A DNA stretch of 64,000 bases. Source: Tateyamaria sp947503385 (lineage in GTDB: Bacteria > Pseudomonadota > Alphaproteobacteria > Rhodobacterales > Rhodobacteraceae). The first letter of the stretch is position 1. Every line of letters starts with the position of its first letter. Below the pieces are notes generated by a model. It had not been told where the DNA came from. It saw only the letters and a list, made by a program, of their open reading frames with translations, and did no database searches. The stretch spans positions 1 through 64,000 of the forward strand of contig NZ_JBNFZM010000001.1 in the NCBI RefSeq assembly GCF_051195235.1, read 5' to 3'. This document shows positions 41,690 to 49,923 of the stretch, in pieces. Position numbers and translations under genes: made by a program.

Positions 41690-41893
41690 GGATCACAAGG
41701 CACTTCTGCCCAACCGGGGGTAAGGCAGGCGGCGCAAGCTGCAGTCGGTGCCGTGATCCAGTTGGACATAACAAGCGGTGGGCCGTGTGCCATCCCCAAC
41801 GGGGTGACCCAAACATCCCGAACGCGGCCAGTTAACGAGAACCCAACTTCGGCCTGGCGATGGACTTGTCGTTGAGTTTGCCATCGCCAGGCC
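41690..41893 (+). ncRNA. Candidate structured RNA upstream of tdk
   Basis: In a 424-base gap (41529-41952) without a gene, the plus strand folds extensively: GGATCAC/GTGATCC (41690-41696 with 41753-41759), GGCAC/GTGCC (41699-41703 with 41748-41752), CTGCC/GGCAG (41706-41710 with 41724-41728), GCGGC-GCAA-GCTGC (41729-41742, GNRA tetraloop, one G-U), AGTTGG/CCAACT (41760-41765 with 41843-41848), GGCCG/CGGCC (41781-41785 with 41825-41829), CCCC-AAC-GGGG (41794-41804) and GGCCTGGCGATGG/CCATCGCCAGGCC (41851-41863 with 41881-41893). The G-U pair favours the plus strand. I recognise no known class. It could be a leader of tdk or a separate RNA. Confidence 0.4.
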
Positions 41894-41952
41894 CGCCTTT
41901 GCCCGGCGCTGCCATCTTGCTCCTCATTGCACCGCCGCTTAGGAACGCGCGC

Positions 41953-42534
41953 ATGGCAAAACTCTACTTTCACTTCTCCACCATGAACGCCGGTAAATCG
42001 ACGGTGCTGCTTCAGGCCGCATACAACTACCGTGAGCGGGGCATGGAACCTTACCTGCTGACCGCCGGGTTTGACGACCGTGCAGGCGCAGGCCAGATCG
42101 CGTCCCGCATCGGCATCGAGGCAGAGGCCGACACGTTCAGCCCGTCTGATGATCTGTTCGAGACGATCCGCAACCGGATGGCACGCGGCCCGGTCGCCTG
42201 CGTCTTTGTCGACGAGGCGCAATTTCTGAGCGACGCACAGGTCTGGCAACTGGCCCGCGCGGTGGATGATCTGGGCGTTCCGGTGATGTGCTACGGTCTG
42301 CGTGTCGACTTTCAGGGCAAGCTGTTTCCCGGTTCCGCCACTTTGCTGGCCCTTGCCGATGAGATGCGCGAGGTGCGCACAATCTGCCATTGCGGCAAGA
42401 AGGCGACAATGGTCGTGCGCCAAGATGCCGAGGGCCGTGTTCTTCAGGACGGTGCTCAAGTGCAGATCGGTGGCAACGAAACCTATGTATCGCTGTGTCG
42501 TCGGCACTGGCGCGCCGCGATGGAAACTGGTTGA
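41953..42534 (+). CDS. tdk: Thymidine kinase
   Basis: 193 residues, type II thymidine kinase. P-loop KLYFHFSTMNAGKSTVLL, FVDEAQFLSDAQVWQLARAV, CYGLRVDFQGKLFPGSATLLALAD and zinc-ligand cysteines (ICHCGKKA, LCRRHW). It phosphorylates thymidine for salvage. AGGA lies 8 bases before the ATG at 41953, which is 59 bases after the long hairpin. Confidence 0.95.
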   Translation: MAKLYFHFSTMNAGKSTVLLQAAYNYRERGMEPYLLTAGFDDRAGAGQIASRIGIEAEADTFSPSDDLFETIRNRMARGPVACVFVDEAQFLSDAQVWQLARAVDDLGVPVMCYGLRVDFQGKLFPGSATLLALADEMREVRTICHCGKKATMVVRQDAEGRVLQDGAQVQIGGNETYVSLCRRHWRAAMETG

Positions 42535-42546
42535 GTCCAGATCCAC

Positions 42547-43503
42547 TCACACCGGGTTGGGCAACGTCTCTCCGTTCAGGAAGGCGGCGATGTTTGCCAC
42601 CGCCATGCGACCCATATCCGTCCGCACTTCCAACGCGGCCGTCCCCAGATGCGGCAACAGCGTGACCTGTTCCATTCCCAGCAAAGCCTCAGACACCTGC
42701 GGTTCGAATTCGTAAACGTCCAACCCGGCGCCTGCAATCTTGCCTTCGGTCAAAGCCGATGCAAGTGCTGCCTCGTCCACCACGTCGCCACGCGATATGT
42801 TGACCAGATGCCCATGCGGCGCCATCGCGTTAAACACATCTTCCCCGATCAGATGATGCGTTTCTGCACCGCCCGGCACCGCGATCACCAGAAAATCGAC
42901 CCCTTCCGCCAAGGCCATCAGGTCGGGTGCGCGCACGGCCGGAAACGGCACATTCTTTTCGGAACGGCTGGTATAGTGCACCTCCATCCCGAACCCATAA
43001 TGGCAGCGATGTGCAATGGCCTGACCAATCCGGCCCAGCCCCACAATGCCGACACGCTTGCCGGACATGTGCAGGCCAAGCATCTGCGTCGGATGCCAGC
43101 CGGGCCATTGCCCCGCCCGCACCATACGTTCTCCTTCACCCGCGCGCCGCGCGCTCATCAGCATCAGCATCAGTGCGATGTCCGCCGTGGCGTCGGTCAC
43201 TGCGCCGGGTGTGTTGGTCACTGCGATACCAGCGGCGTGTGCCGCAGCAACGTCGATGTGATTGTACCCAACCCCGAAATTCGCCAGCAACCGGCAACGT
43301 GCGCCGCCGACATCCGCAAACACCTGCGCTGAAAACATGTCGCCCAGCGTCGGCAGCACAATGTCAAAGTCGCGCAATGCGCGGCGCAACTCCGCATCCG
43401 CCAGCGGCCCGGTCTCTTCGCGCACCACCACCTCTGCATCCAATGCCCGGGCGGCGTCCAACACCGGGCCGGGCAAAGGCCGCGTGATCCAGACCCGCGT
43501 CAA
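42547..43503 (-). CDS. D-isomer 2-hydroxyacid dehydrogenase
   Basis: 318 residues. The Rossmann motif GIVGLGRIGQAIAHRC, the catalytic Arg in NISRGDVVDE, Glu in LDVYEFEP and His in LPHLGTAALEVR are all present, as in glyoxylate/hydroxypyruvate reductases. It starts with TTG at 43503, which overlaps the CsaA-like gene stop (TTGA), so re-initiation at a TTG seems to be used. Convergent to tdk with a 12-base gap. Confidence 0.92.
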   Translation of the reverse strand: MTRVWITRPLPGPVLDAARALDAEVVVREETGPLADAELRRALRDFDIVLPTLGDMFSAQVFADVGGARCRLLANFGVGYNHIDVAAAHAAGIAVTNTPGAVTDATADIALMLMLMSARRAGEGERMVRAGQWPGWHPTQMLGLHMSGKRVGIVGLGRIGQAIAHRCHYGFGMEVHYTSRSEKNVPFPAVRAPDLMALAEGVDFLVIAVPGGAETHHLIGEDVFNAMAPHGHLVNISRGDVVDEAALASALTEGKIAGAGLDVYEFEPQVSEALLGMEQVTLLPHLGTAALEVRTDMGRMAVANIAAFLNGETLPNPV

Positions 43504-43838
43504 TGCAGCCGCCCCCCGTCGGGCACGTTCTTGTCCGGCCGCGCGAGCACAATCGCGCCGTCTTCATCCGGAAAGCCAAGCACAAGAACCTCCGACCGCA
43601 CCGGTCCGATCTGCCGCGGCGGGAAATTTACCACTGCCATTACCTGCTGACCCACAAGCGTTTCGGGATCATAATGCACCGTGATCTGGGCCGAGCTTTT
43701 CTTCTCTCCGATCTCGGGACCAAAATCGATCCACAGTTTGACGGCGGGCTTTCGGGCTTCGGGAAAGGGCTCCGCCCGCACGATCCGGCCCGAACGAATG
43801 TCGACCTTCATAAAGTCGTCAAAGCTGATCTCATCCAC
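43500..43838 (-). CDS. CsaA-like tRNA-binding domain protein
   Basis: 112 residues from the GTG at 43838. It has the OB-fold of tRNA-binding domains (FMKVDIRSGRIVRAEPFPEARKPAVKLWIDFG, ... KSSAQITVHYDPETLVGQQVMAVVNFPPRQIG, SEVLVLGF). It matches CsaA, a dimeric export chaperone or tRNA binder. The GTG overlaps the proC stop by 8 bp and the stop overlaps the TTG start of the dehydrogenase, so proC-csaA-dehydrogenase is an operon. Confidence 0.9.
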   Translation of the reverse strand: MDEISFDDFMKVDIRSGRIVRAEPFPEARKPAVKLWIDFGPEIGEKKSSAQITVHYDPETLVGQQVMAVVNFPPRQIGPVRSEVLVLGFPDEDGAIVLARPDKNVPDGGRLH

Positions 43839-44640
43839 GCGCCAACTCCCTTGACCGTTCTGTCGCCGCTGCCACGGCCTCATTCAGCAGCGCAGGAAAC
43901 CCCCGCGCCTCGTTCATCAACACATCAAGTGCCGCTTGCGTCGTGCCGTTTGGGCTGGTCACGTTGACCCGCAACTGCCCAGGCGTTTCTTCCGACTGCT
44001 GCGCCAGCGCGCCCGCACCGGCGACCGTCGCCTTGGCCAACTGCAAGGCCAACGCCTCTGGCAGTCCTTGCGCGACGCCCGCAGCCGCCAATGTCTCGAT
44101 CAAATGGAACACATAAGCAGGCCCTGACCCGCTGACGCCGGTCACGGCATCCATCTGGCCCTCGTCGTCCACGCGCACAACCGCTCCGATCGCAGACAGC
44201 AGCGCCTCCGCTTCGCCCAGAAACGCCTGACCTTTGCCGTTGGCGCACATCGCTGTGATCCCCTGCCCGATGGCGGCAGGGGTGTTCGGCATCGCCCGCA
44301 CAATCGCCCGCGCACCCAGCGTTGCCTCAAAGGCCGCAATCGGCGTGCCCGCTGCGATCGACACAAAAACCGTGTCATCTACCCCAAGGTCCGCAATGCC
44401 CGGCAGGGCGTGCGTCATCATCTGCGGCTTTACCGCAATGAGAACCACAGCCGGATCATCCGGCAAATCTGCATTGATGTGGACACAGGTCGACAACACC
44501 CAATCCGAGGGCACCGGGTCCACGACCCAGACCGAGGCATCGGGCAATCCCTGCGCCAGCCAGCCGCGCAGCATTGCCGACCCCATCTTTCCGCAACCCA
44601 AAAGGACAATGCCCCGAGCCGCGATCCGACTGTCATTCAT
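43831..44640 (-). CDS. proC: Pyrroline-5-carboxylate reductase
   Basis: 269 residues. Rossmann motif ILLGCGKMGSAMLRGWL, VKPQMM, RAMPNTPAAIGQGITAM and SGSGPAYVFHLIETLAAAGVAQGLPEALAL are characteristic. It makes proline from pyrroline-5-carboxylate with NAD(P)H. GGGGGG lies about 6 bases before the ATG at 44640. First gene of a three-gene overlap series. Confidence 0.95.
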   Translation of the reverse strand: MNDSRIAARGIVLLGCGKMGSAMLRGWLAQGLPDASVWVVDPVPSDWVLSTCVHINADLPDDPAVVLIAVKPQMMTHALPGIADLGVDDTVFVSIAAGTPIAAFEATLGARAIVRAMPNTPAAIGQGITAMCANGKGQAFLGEAEALLSAIGAVVRVDDEGQMDAVTGVSGSGPAYVFHLIETLAAAGVAQGLPEALALQLAKATVAGAGALAQQSEETPGQLRVNVTSPNGTTQAALDVLMNEARGFPALLNEAVAAATERSRELARG

Positions 44641-44671
44641 GATTTGCCCCCCTTGGCTTCGGGGGCTGAGG

Positions 44672-45172
44672 TTATGCGCGCCCGTAGGCCTCTGCAATGG
44701 CCACCTGCAACGCATCCGCAGGTGTCCGGTCGCCCCAGATCAACAGCTGCAAAGCAGGGTAATAGCGCTCTGCGCTCATCACGGCCGCCCCGATCATCGT
44801 GTCGATCTGATCCGGGCAAGCCACCTGCCCACCCGCCAGCACAAGGCCATAGCGGTACACCATCAGCTTCTGCTCGGGCCAGTAGGTAAAGGCCCCGGCC
44901 CAGCACTGATCGTTGACCATATTCAGCAGTTCATAAAGGGCGGACATACGTTCTGCGGGCGGCTCCATCTCAAAGGTGCACACCATGCGCAGCGTCTCGT
45001 CATACCCGGACCACGCCAGCGTGATGGAATAGGTGCGCCACTGCCCCTCGACCGCCATAGCGATCTGATCATCCGCGATCCGGTCAAAATCCCATTCGTG
45101 ATGGGCCGCCAGATGTTCGACAATGTCGATCGGATGAATGTCGTCTTCCAGATACTGCTCGGAAAGTGCCAT
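44672..45172 (-). CDS. YbjN-domain protein
   Basis: 166 residues. HPIDIVEHLAAHHEWDFDRIADDQIAMAVEGQWRTYSITLAWSGYDETLRMVCTFEM is the YbjN fold, a type III secretion chaperone-like domain found in stress and motility-linked proteins. Its function here is unknown. It lies 31 bases upstream of proC in the same direction. Confidence 0.85.
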   Translation of the reverse strand: MALSEQYLEDDIHPIDIVEHLAAHHEWDFDRIADDQIAMAVEGQWRTYSITLAWSGYDETLRMVCTFEMEPPAERMSALYELLNMVNDQCWAGAFTYWPEQKLMVYRYGLVLAGGQVACPDQIDTMIGAAVMSAERYYPALQLLIWGDRTPADALQVAIAEAYGRA

Positions 45173-45525
45173 GGTGCCACCTCTTATTCGCTCTGGCGAA
45201 GGGGGCTGGCAGCGCCCCTAGCGCTCGGTGCCTGCTCTAGAAGCCGGGGCTATCCCCCGTGCCTCTACCAGATATGGTGACCGGGCCACTACCATCTGGC
45301 AACCCTTTATTTGGGGATAACCGCAATAAGTTGGGGACAAAGCTGCACGTCGCGCAAAATAAAGCATCACGCAAACGGTCCCAGTCTCTGTCCCCAAAAA
45401 ATCCCGGGGGAGGCGCAGCCGGGGGCAGAGCCCCCTTCTACGTCGCAACACGCGCACCGCCCGAAAACCGGGCGATCACGAAACACTGGCAAAATCTGGA
45501 ATGGCGCGGCAGCGCCGCCGCTGGA
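45173..45525. other. 353-base gap with palindromic repeats, no gene
   Basis: Contains GGGGGC-AGA-GCCCCC at 45429-45443 inside a CCGGGGGAGGCGCAGCCGG stretch (from 45405) of the Rhodobacteraceae repeat type, and GGGGACA/TGTCCCC arms about 50 bases apart. No tRNA or ORF is convincing. It separates the YbjN gene from ubiK and holds their 3'/5' regions. Confidence 0.4.
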
Positions 45526-45768
45526 TCAGTCCTTGGCGTCAAGCGCGTCGAGCCGGGCTCTGAGCGCTTCGTTCTCCTCACGGGCTTTTTGTGCCATGGC
45601 GCGCACCGCGTCGAATTCTTCGCGGGTGACGAAATCGCGATCCGCCAGCCAGCGGTCCACCATCGACTTCATTGCCGTCTCGGCCTCTTCGCGCGCGCCT
45701 TGGGCCACGCCCATCGCGTTCGTCATCAATTGCGAGATATCGTCGAAAATCTTGCCTCGGGCCTGCAT
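45526..45768 (-). CDS. ubiK: Ubiquinone biosynthesis accessory factor UbiK (BMFP)
   Basis: 80 residues: KIFDDISQLMTNAMGVAQGAREEAETAMKSMVDRWLADRDFVTREEFDAVRAMAQKAREENEALRARL. An amphipathic N-terminal helix is followed by a coiled coil, the BMFP/UbiK fold that helps the UbiJ-UbiK lipid-binding complex in ubiquinone synthesis. It is divergent from lgt with a 95-base spacer. Confidence 0.9.
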   Translation of the reverse strand: MQARGKIFDDISQLMTNAMGVAQGAREEAETAMKSMVDRWLADRDFVTREEFDAVRAMAQKAREENEALRARLDALDAKD

Positions 45769-45863
45769 GGTGTCGTCACTCCTTCGCTAATGCCTTATAT
45801 GGGCCTCAACAGGGTGCGCCGCAAGGTTGACAGTCCCGGACAGCCAGAGGCATTCAGACGCAG

Positions 45864-46763
45864 ATGACACCCCTCATGATCCCATTTCCCGACATTTCGC
45901 CCGAAATTTTCTCGGTTACGCTTTTTGGCATGGACCTCGCTCTGCGCTGGTACGCCGTGGCCTATATCGCCGGGATCGTGATCGGCTGGCGGATGGTGGT
46001 CATGGCGGCCAAGACACCGCGTCTGTGGCCAAACAACACGCCCACCATGACGCCCCAGCAGATCGAAGACATGCTGACATGGATCATCCTTGGCGTGATC
46101 CTTGGCGGGCGCCTGGGCTATGTTGCCTTCTACCAGCCGGACTACTACCTGCAAAACCCGGTCGAAATCCTTTATATCTGGCAGGGCGGCATGTCCTTCC
46201 ATGGCGGCCTTTTGGGGGTAGTTCTGGCCGCGTATCTCTATACCCGGCGCGGTTATGACCAATTCAGCGTTGCCGACGCCATCGTACTGGGTACACCGCC
46301 CGGCATTCTGTTGGGTCGCATGTCCAATTTTATCAATGCCGAATTGTGGGGCCGACCGACCGAACTGCCGTGGGGCGTGGCCTTTCCCGGTGAGGCGGCG
46401 CAGTTCTGTCCAGATATCGTAGGTATCTGTGCCCGCCATCCGTCACAGCTTTATGAGGCGGCCCTCGAAGGTCTGGTGCTGATGATCGTCCTTTTGTGGA
46501 TGGTTTGGCGGCGTGACGCCCTGAAACGGCCCGGGCTGACCTGCGGCACTTTCTTTGCCTTTTATGGCGTTGGCCGCTTTTTGATCGAATTTGTGCGCCA
46601 GCCTGATGCGCAGTTTATCTCGCCCGGCAATCCGCTGGGTCTTGCGTGGCATGTGGGCGGATACGGCCTGACCATGGGGCAGATTCTGTCCCTGCCGATG
46701 ATCCTGTTGGGCCTTTGGCTGATCACCCGCGCCCGCCGCCGTGGGGCGGTGCAATCGGCATGA
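45864..46763 (+). CDS. lgt: Prolipoprotein diacylglyceryl transferase
   Basis: 299 residues with about seven membrane helices. HGGLLGV (the catalytic-region His), RMSNFINAELWGRPT and the substrate-binding RHPSQLYEA motif are the conserved Lgt segments. It attaches diacylglycerol to the lipobox cysteine of prolipoproteins, so it would act on the two lipoproteins in this window. First gene of lgt-midA-pgeF. Confidence 0.96.
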   Translation: MTPLMIPFPDISPEIFSVTLFGMDLALRWYAVAYIAGIVIGWRMVVMAAKTPRLWPNNTPTMTPQQIEDMLTWIILGVILGGRLGYVAFYQPDYYLQNPVEILYIWQGGMSFHGGLLGVVLAAYLYTRRGYDQFSVADAIVLGTPPGILLGRMSNFINAELWGRPTELPWGVAFPGEAAQFCPDIVGICARHPSQLYEAALEGLVLMIVLLWMVWRRDALKRPGLTCGTFFAFYGVGRFLIEFVRQPDAQFISPGNPLGLAWHVGGYGLTMGQILSLPMILLGLWLITRARRRGAVQSA

Positions 46764-47821
46764 GCCTGAAGGCGCGCCTGCTGGACAGGATTGCAACCGG
46801 TGGCCCGCTCACCGTTGCCGACTACATGGCCGAGGCGCTGCTAAATCCCGAATATGGCTACTATACCACCCGCACCCCCTTCGGCACCAAAGGCGATTTC
46901 ATCACCGCCCCGGAAATGAGCCAGATGTTCGGTGAGGTGATTGGTCTCTGCCTTGCGCAATCGTGGATGGATCAGGGCGCGCCCTCGACCTTTACGCTGG
47001 CCGAATTGGGGCCGGGACGCGGCACGCTGATGGCCGACGCGTTGCGCGCGACGGCACGGGTTCCGGGGTTTCTGGCCGCAGCGCAGATCGTTCTGGTCGA
47101 AGTATCGCCAACACTGCGCGACAGACAGGCCGAGACGCTTGAGGGCTACGAGGTTACGTGGATCGACAGCGCCGCTGACCTGCCCGATGGTCCGTTATGG
47201 TGCGTCGCAAACGAATTCTTCGATGCGCTGCCCATCCGCCAGTTCATCCGTGACGGCAAAAGCTGGCGCGAACGATGCGTCGGCGTACAACAGGATATGC
47301 TTGGCTTTGGCCTTGCCCCGCAGGGCCCGCAACCGCGCCTTGACAACCGGCTTGCGGATACAGCCGATGGCGATCTGGTCGAAACCTGCCCTGCCGCAGA
47401 TGCAATCCTGTCGGAACTGGCGCAGCGCATCGACACCCATGGCGGCATTGGCCTGATTATCGACTACGGCGACTGGCGGTCGCTGGGCGACACGTTGCAA
47501 GCGGTGCGCGATCATCAACCGGTTGGCGTGCTTGATGCGCCCGGCACCGCCGACCTGACCGCCCACGTGGATTTCGAAGCGCTCGCCGCATCCGCAGCCC
47601 CAGCCGCCCACACGCGCCTGACACCCCAAGGCGTGTTCCTCGAACGCTTGGGCATCACGCAGCGCGCCCAAGCGTTGGCCGGCACATTGGAGGGCGAGGC
47701 ATTGAAATTGCACATCGCCGCGCATCGGCGGTTGACGCATCCGGACGAAATGGGAAACCTGTTTAAGGTGCTGGGCCTTTACCCCGCCACCGCTGCCCCA
47801 CCGCCCGGATTGTCTGCATGA
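46760..47821 (+). CDS. MidA/NDUFAF7-type SAM-dependent methyltransferase
   Basis: 353 residues. AEALLNPEYGYYTTRTPFGTKGDFITAPEMSQMFGEVIGL and LAELGPGRGTLMADALR (SAM-binding) are diagnostic of the DUF185/MidA family, which methylates an arginine of complex I subunit NDUFS2 in mitochondria. The ATG overlaps the lgt stop (ATGA) and the stop overlaps pgeF. Confidence 0.92.
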   Translation: MSLKARLLDRIATGGPLTVADYMAEALLNPEYGYYTTRTPFGTKGDFITAPEMSQMFGEVIGLCLAQSWMDQGAPSTFTLAELGPGRGTLMADALRATARVPGFLAAAQIVLVEVSPTLRDRQAETLEGYEVTWIDSAADLPDGPLWCVANEFFDALPIRQFIRDGKSWRERCVGVQQDMLGFGLAPQGPQPRLDNRLADTADGDLVETCPAADAILSELAQRIDTHGGIGLIIDYGDWRSLGDTLQAVRDHQPVGVLDAPGTADLTAHVDFEALAASAAPAAHTRLTPQGVFLERLGITQRAQALAGTLEGEALKLHIAAHRRLTHPDEMGNLFKVLGLYPATAAPPPGLSA

Positions 47822-48573
47822 CCTTGGAAATTCTAACCGCCGACAGCCTCAGCCCGCTGCGCCACGGGTTCTTTAGCCGCAAAGGTGGCGCGTCCTCGGG
47901 TATCTTTTCCGGGCTCAATTGCGGCACAGGCAGTTCGGATCAATCCGAGATCGTCGCCATTAACCGCACCCGCGTGGCCGACGCCATGGAGGTTGCGCAC
48001 GACCACCTTGTCGGCGTCCACCAGATCCACTCTGCCCATGTCGTGACAGCCGCTGGCCCGCTCGACCCGAAACCCAAGGCGGACGCGGTGGTGACCGCGA
48101 CATCCGGTCTGGCGCTGTCCGTTCTGACCGCAGACTGTATGCCGGTTCTTTTTGCCGCGCCGGATGCAGGTGTGATCGGCGCCGCCCATGCTGGTTGGAA
48201 AGGTGCGCAGGCCGGCGTGTTGGAAGCAACCGTTGACGCCATGGTCGCACTAGGAGCACCGCGTGACGGCATCCACGCGGTGATTGGTCCGTCTATCAGT
48301 CAACGCGCCTACGAGGTCGGCCCGGAGTTTTTCGAGAGCTTTTTGGACGAAGACCCCGAAACCGCCCGCTTTTTCGCCGGTGGCGACGGGGACCGGATGC
48401 ATTTCGACCTGCCGGGCTACGGCTTGTCCCGATTGCGCGCAGCGGGGGTGGGCCACGCCGAATGGACACGTCACTGCACCTATTACGATCCCCAACGGTT
48501 CTACTCCTACCGCCGCTCCGTACATGACCGCGACCCCGACTACGGTCGCCTGATCGCAGCCATCACACTCTGA
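47818..48573 (+). CDS. pgeF: PgeF/YfiH-family (DUF152) purine nucleoside hydrolase/peptidoglycan editing factor
   Basis: 251 residues. FFSRKGGASSGIFSGLNCG, HSAHVV, LTADCMPVLF, AHAGWKGAQAGVLEATV and IGPSISQRAYEVGPEFF with a zinc-ligand Cys/His set identify the family. E. coli PgeF removes wrongly incorporated serine in peptidoglycan precursors; homologues act on purine nucleosides. Overlaps midA by 4 bp. Confidence 0.92.
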   Translation: MTLEILTADSLSPLRHGFFSRKGGASSGIFSGLNCGTGSSDQSEIVAINRTRVADAMEVAHDHLVGVHQIHSAHVVTAAGPLDPKPKADAVVTATSGLALSVLTADCMPVLFAAPDAGVIGAAHAGWKGAQAGVLEATVDAMVALGAPRDGIHAVIGPSISQRAYEVGPEFFESFLDEDPETARFFAGGDGDRMHFDLPGYGLSRLRAAGVGHAEWTRHCTYYDPQRFYSYRRSVHDRDPDYGRLIAAITL

Positions 48574-48792
48574 GATCAGGGCACAAATGGGGCGGACAAT
48601 GCCTCCAATCTGCCGCAGCTCCGTGATGCGGTCATAAAAACAAGGCCGCTCCGTTGCCATATTCCGCGCGACATATGCGGGATTGATCCACAAAAAATCT
48701 TGCGCGCGGCCCTAAACCTGCCCGAATGGCACGTCATACCTTGGTTAACGAAACGCAACCGCTCTGACAGACAGGGCAAAGGGAGCCAAGAC

Positions 48793-48942
48793 ATGGCCAA
48801 GCAACGCTTTATCAAGTCCGTGGTCGCAACCGCCGCCGAGGAAACGCCGCAGATGCCGTGGGCCCGCGGCGCCCGTCGCGCCGCGTTCATCGCCAAACGC
48901 ACACCGGCCAAACCTGAATTCGTCGTCGCCAAGGCCGCCTGA
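48793..48942 (+). CDS. 49-residue basic protein
   Basis: ATG at 48793 with GGGAG about 8 bases upstream. Sequence is basic and alanine-rich (MAKQRFIKSVVATAAEE..., ARGARRAAFIAKRTPAKP). A terminator follows. Such short conserved proteins occur in Roseobacters; function unknown. The 219 bases before it contain no other gene. Confidence 0.65.
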   Translation: MAKQRFIKSVVATAAEETPQMPWARGARRAAFIAKRTPAKPEFVVAKAA

Positions 48943-49011
48943 GCCTCCGATACGCGACAAAACAGAATCAAATTGTGGCGAACTGGCGTAAACCAGTTCA
49001 ACAATCCCCCG

Positions 49012-49038
49012 AAAGGCGCGCCATTGGTGCGCCTTTTT
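49012..49038 (+). terminator. Intrinsic terminator of the 49-residue gene
   Basis: AAAGGCGC (49012-49019) pairs with GCGCCTTT (49029-49036), followed by TTTTT. A second weaker hairpin AACTGG/CCAGTT (48981-48998) precedes it. Confidence 0.85.
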
Positions 49039-49176
49039 CGCTGAATGTCTAGCAGTTTTTGACAATTTGCGGCAAATCCACGAATTATGATGGCAGAACT
49101 ATGACACATGGAGATGATCCATCTGTCGTCGTCGGTGGGGGCCGACGCGGATGTGACCGGACTGACGAGGTTACAC

Positions 49177-49923
49177 ATGACACCTGCTGCTGCCATGCGC
49201 ACGCCGCGCATCGACCAGACATCTTACGCTGCGCCAATTTCGGACCCCGGCACCGCACCGTTTCGTACATTCGAAGTGGCGGCGATGCGCGCGGATGGTT
49301 CGCGCAGCATCTCAACATTCAAGGCCCCGGCCCTGCCACTGTTCGAATCCGCCTTTTCCGCGTTCAGCCGCGGCGCGGTTCTGTCAGCACCGGATGGAGA
49401 CATCGCGGTCGAGGATTTGCAGCCGGGCGACTGGTTGAACACCTCCACCGGACAGCCGGCGCAGGTTGTCTGGATCGGCTCGTCAAGTTTTGTGCCCGCC
49501 GATGCAGGCCGCCGTATGCCCCTGATCCGCATCATGGCCGATAGTTTCGGGCAAAACCGCCCGGAAACCTTTGTGACGGTCGGCCCTGCCGCACGCCTGT
49601 TGCAGACGCCTGCGCATCTGCGCGGCACCACGGGCGGTGCGCCACTGCTGACCCCCGCACGGCTGTTCACCGACAACGTTAACATCATCGAGGTTGTGCC
49701 ACCCACGCCGGTGCGCCTGTTCCATCTGTGTTTGACCCGGCACGCGGCCATCACCGTGGGCGGGATCGAGATGGAGACATTCCACCCCGGCATGAATGCC
49801 ACTCGGCAGGTCACACATGCCCAGCGCGACCATTTCCTGTCGATGTTCCCGCATATCGCGCACATCACGGATTTCGGCCCGCTTGCGCACCCGCGCGCGC
49901 CCGAACCCGAGGACGTGATCTAG
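49177..49923 (+). CDS. Hint-domain protein with substituted catalytic residues
   Basis: 248 residues from the ATG at 49177, which has GAGG seven bases upstream (an ATG at 49108 lacks a site). The Hint domain starts FSRGAVLSAPDGDIAVEDLQPGDWL; aligned with the active form seen at 56407, Ala replaces the nucleophilic Cys, and VGPAARLL replaces VSPQHRIML, so the His is also lost. The fold is kept but self-cleavage is unlikely. Stop overlaps the convergent flavodoxin gene by 4 bp. Confidence 0.75.
   Translation: MTPAAAMRTPRIDQTSYAAPISDPGTAPFRTFEVAAMRADGSRSISTFKAPALPLFESAFSAFSRGAVLSAPDGDIAVEDLQPGDWLNTSTGQPAQVVWIGSSSFVPADAGRRMPLIRIMADSFGQNRPETFVTVGPAARLLQTPAHLRGTTGGAPLLTPARLFTDNVNIIEVVPPTPVRLFHLCLTRHAAITVGGIEMETFHPGMNATRQVTHAQRDHFLSMFPHIAHITDFGPLAHPRAPEPEDVI

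Noticed and set aside
41596..42546. 316-codon minus-strand open frame across the tdk region.
   Set aside because: Antisense to tdk; no conserved motif. The structured plus-strand signal explains the non-coding part better.
45173..45300. tRNA-like GC hairpins near 45230.
   Set aside because: No acceptor stem, T-loop or anticodon arm could be assembled on either strand.
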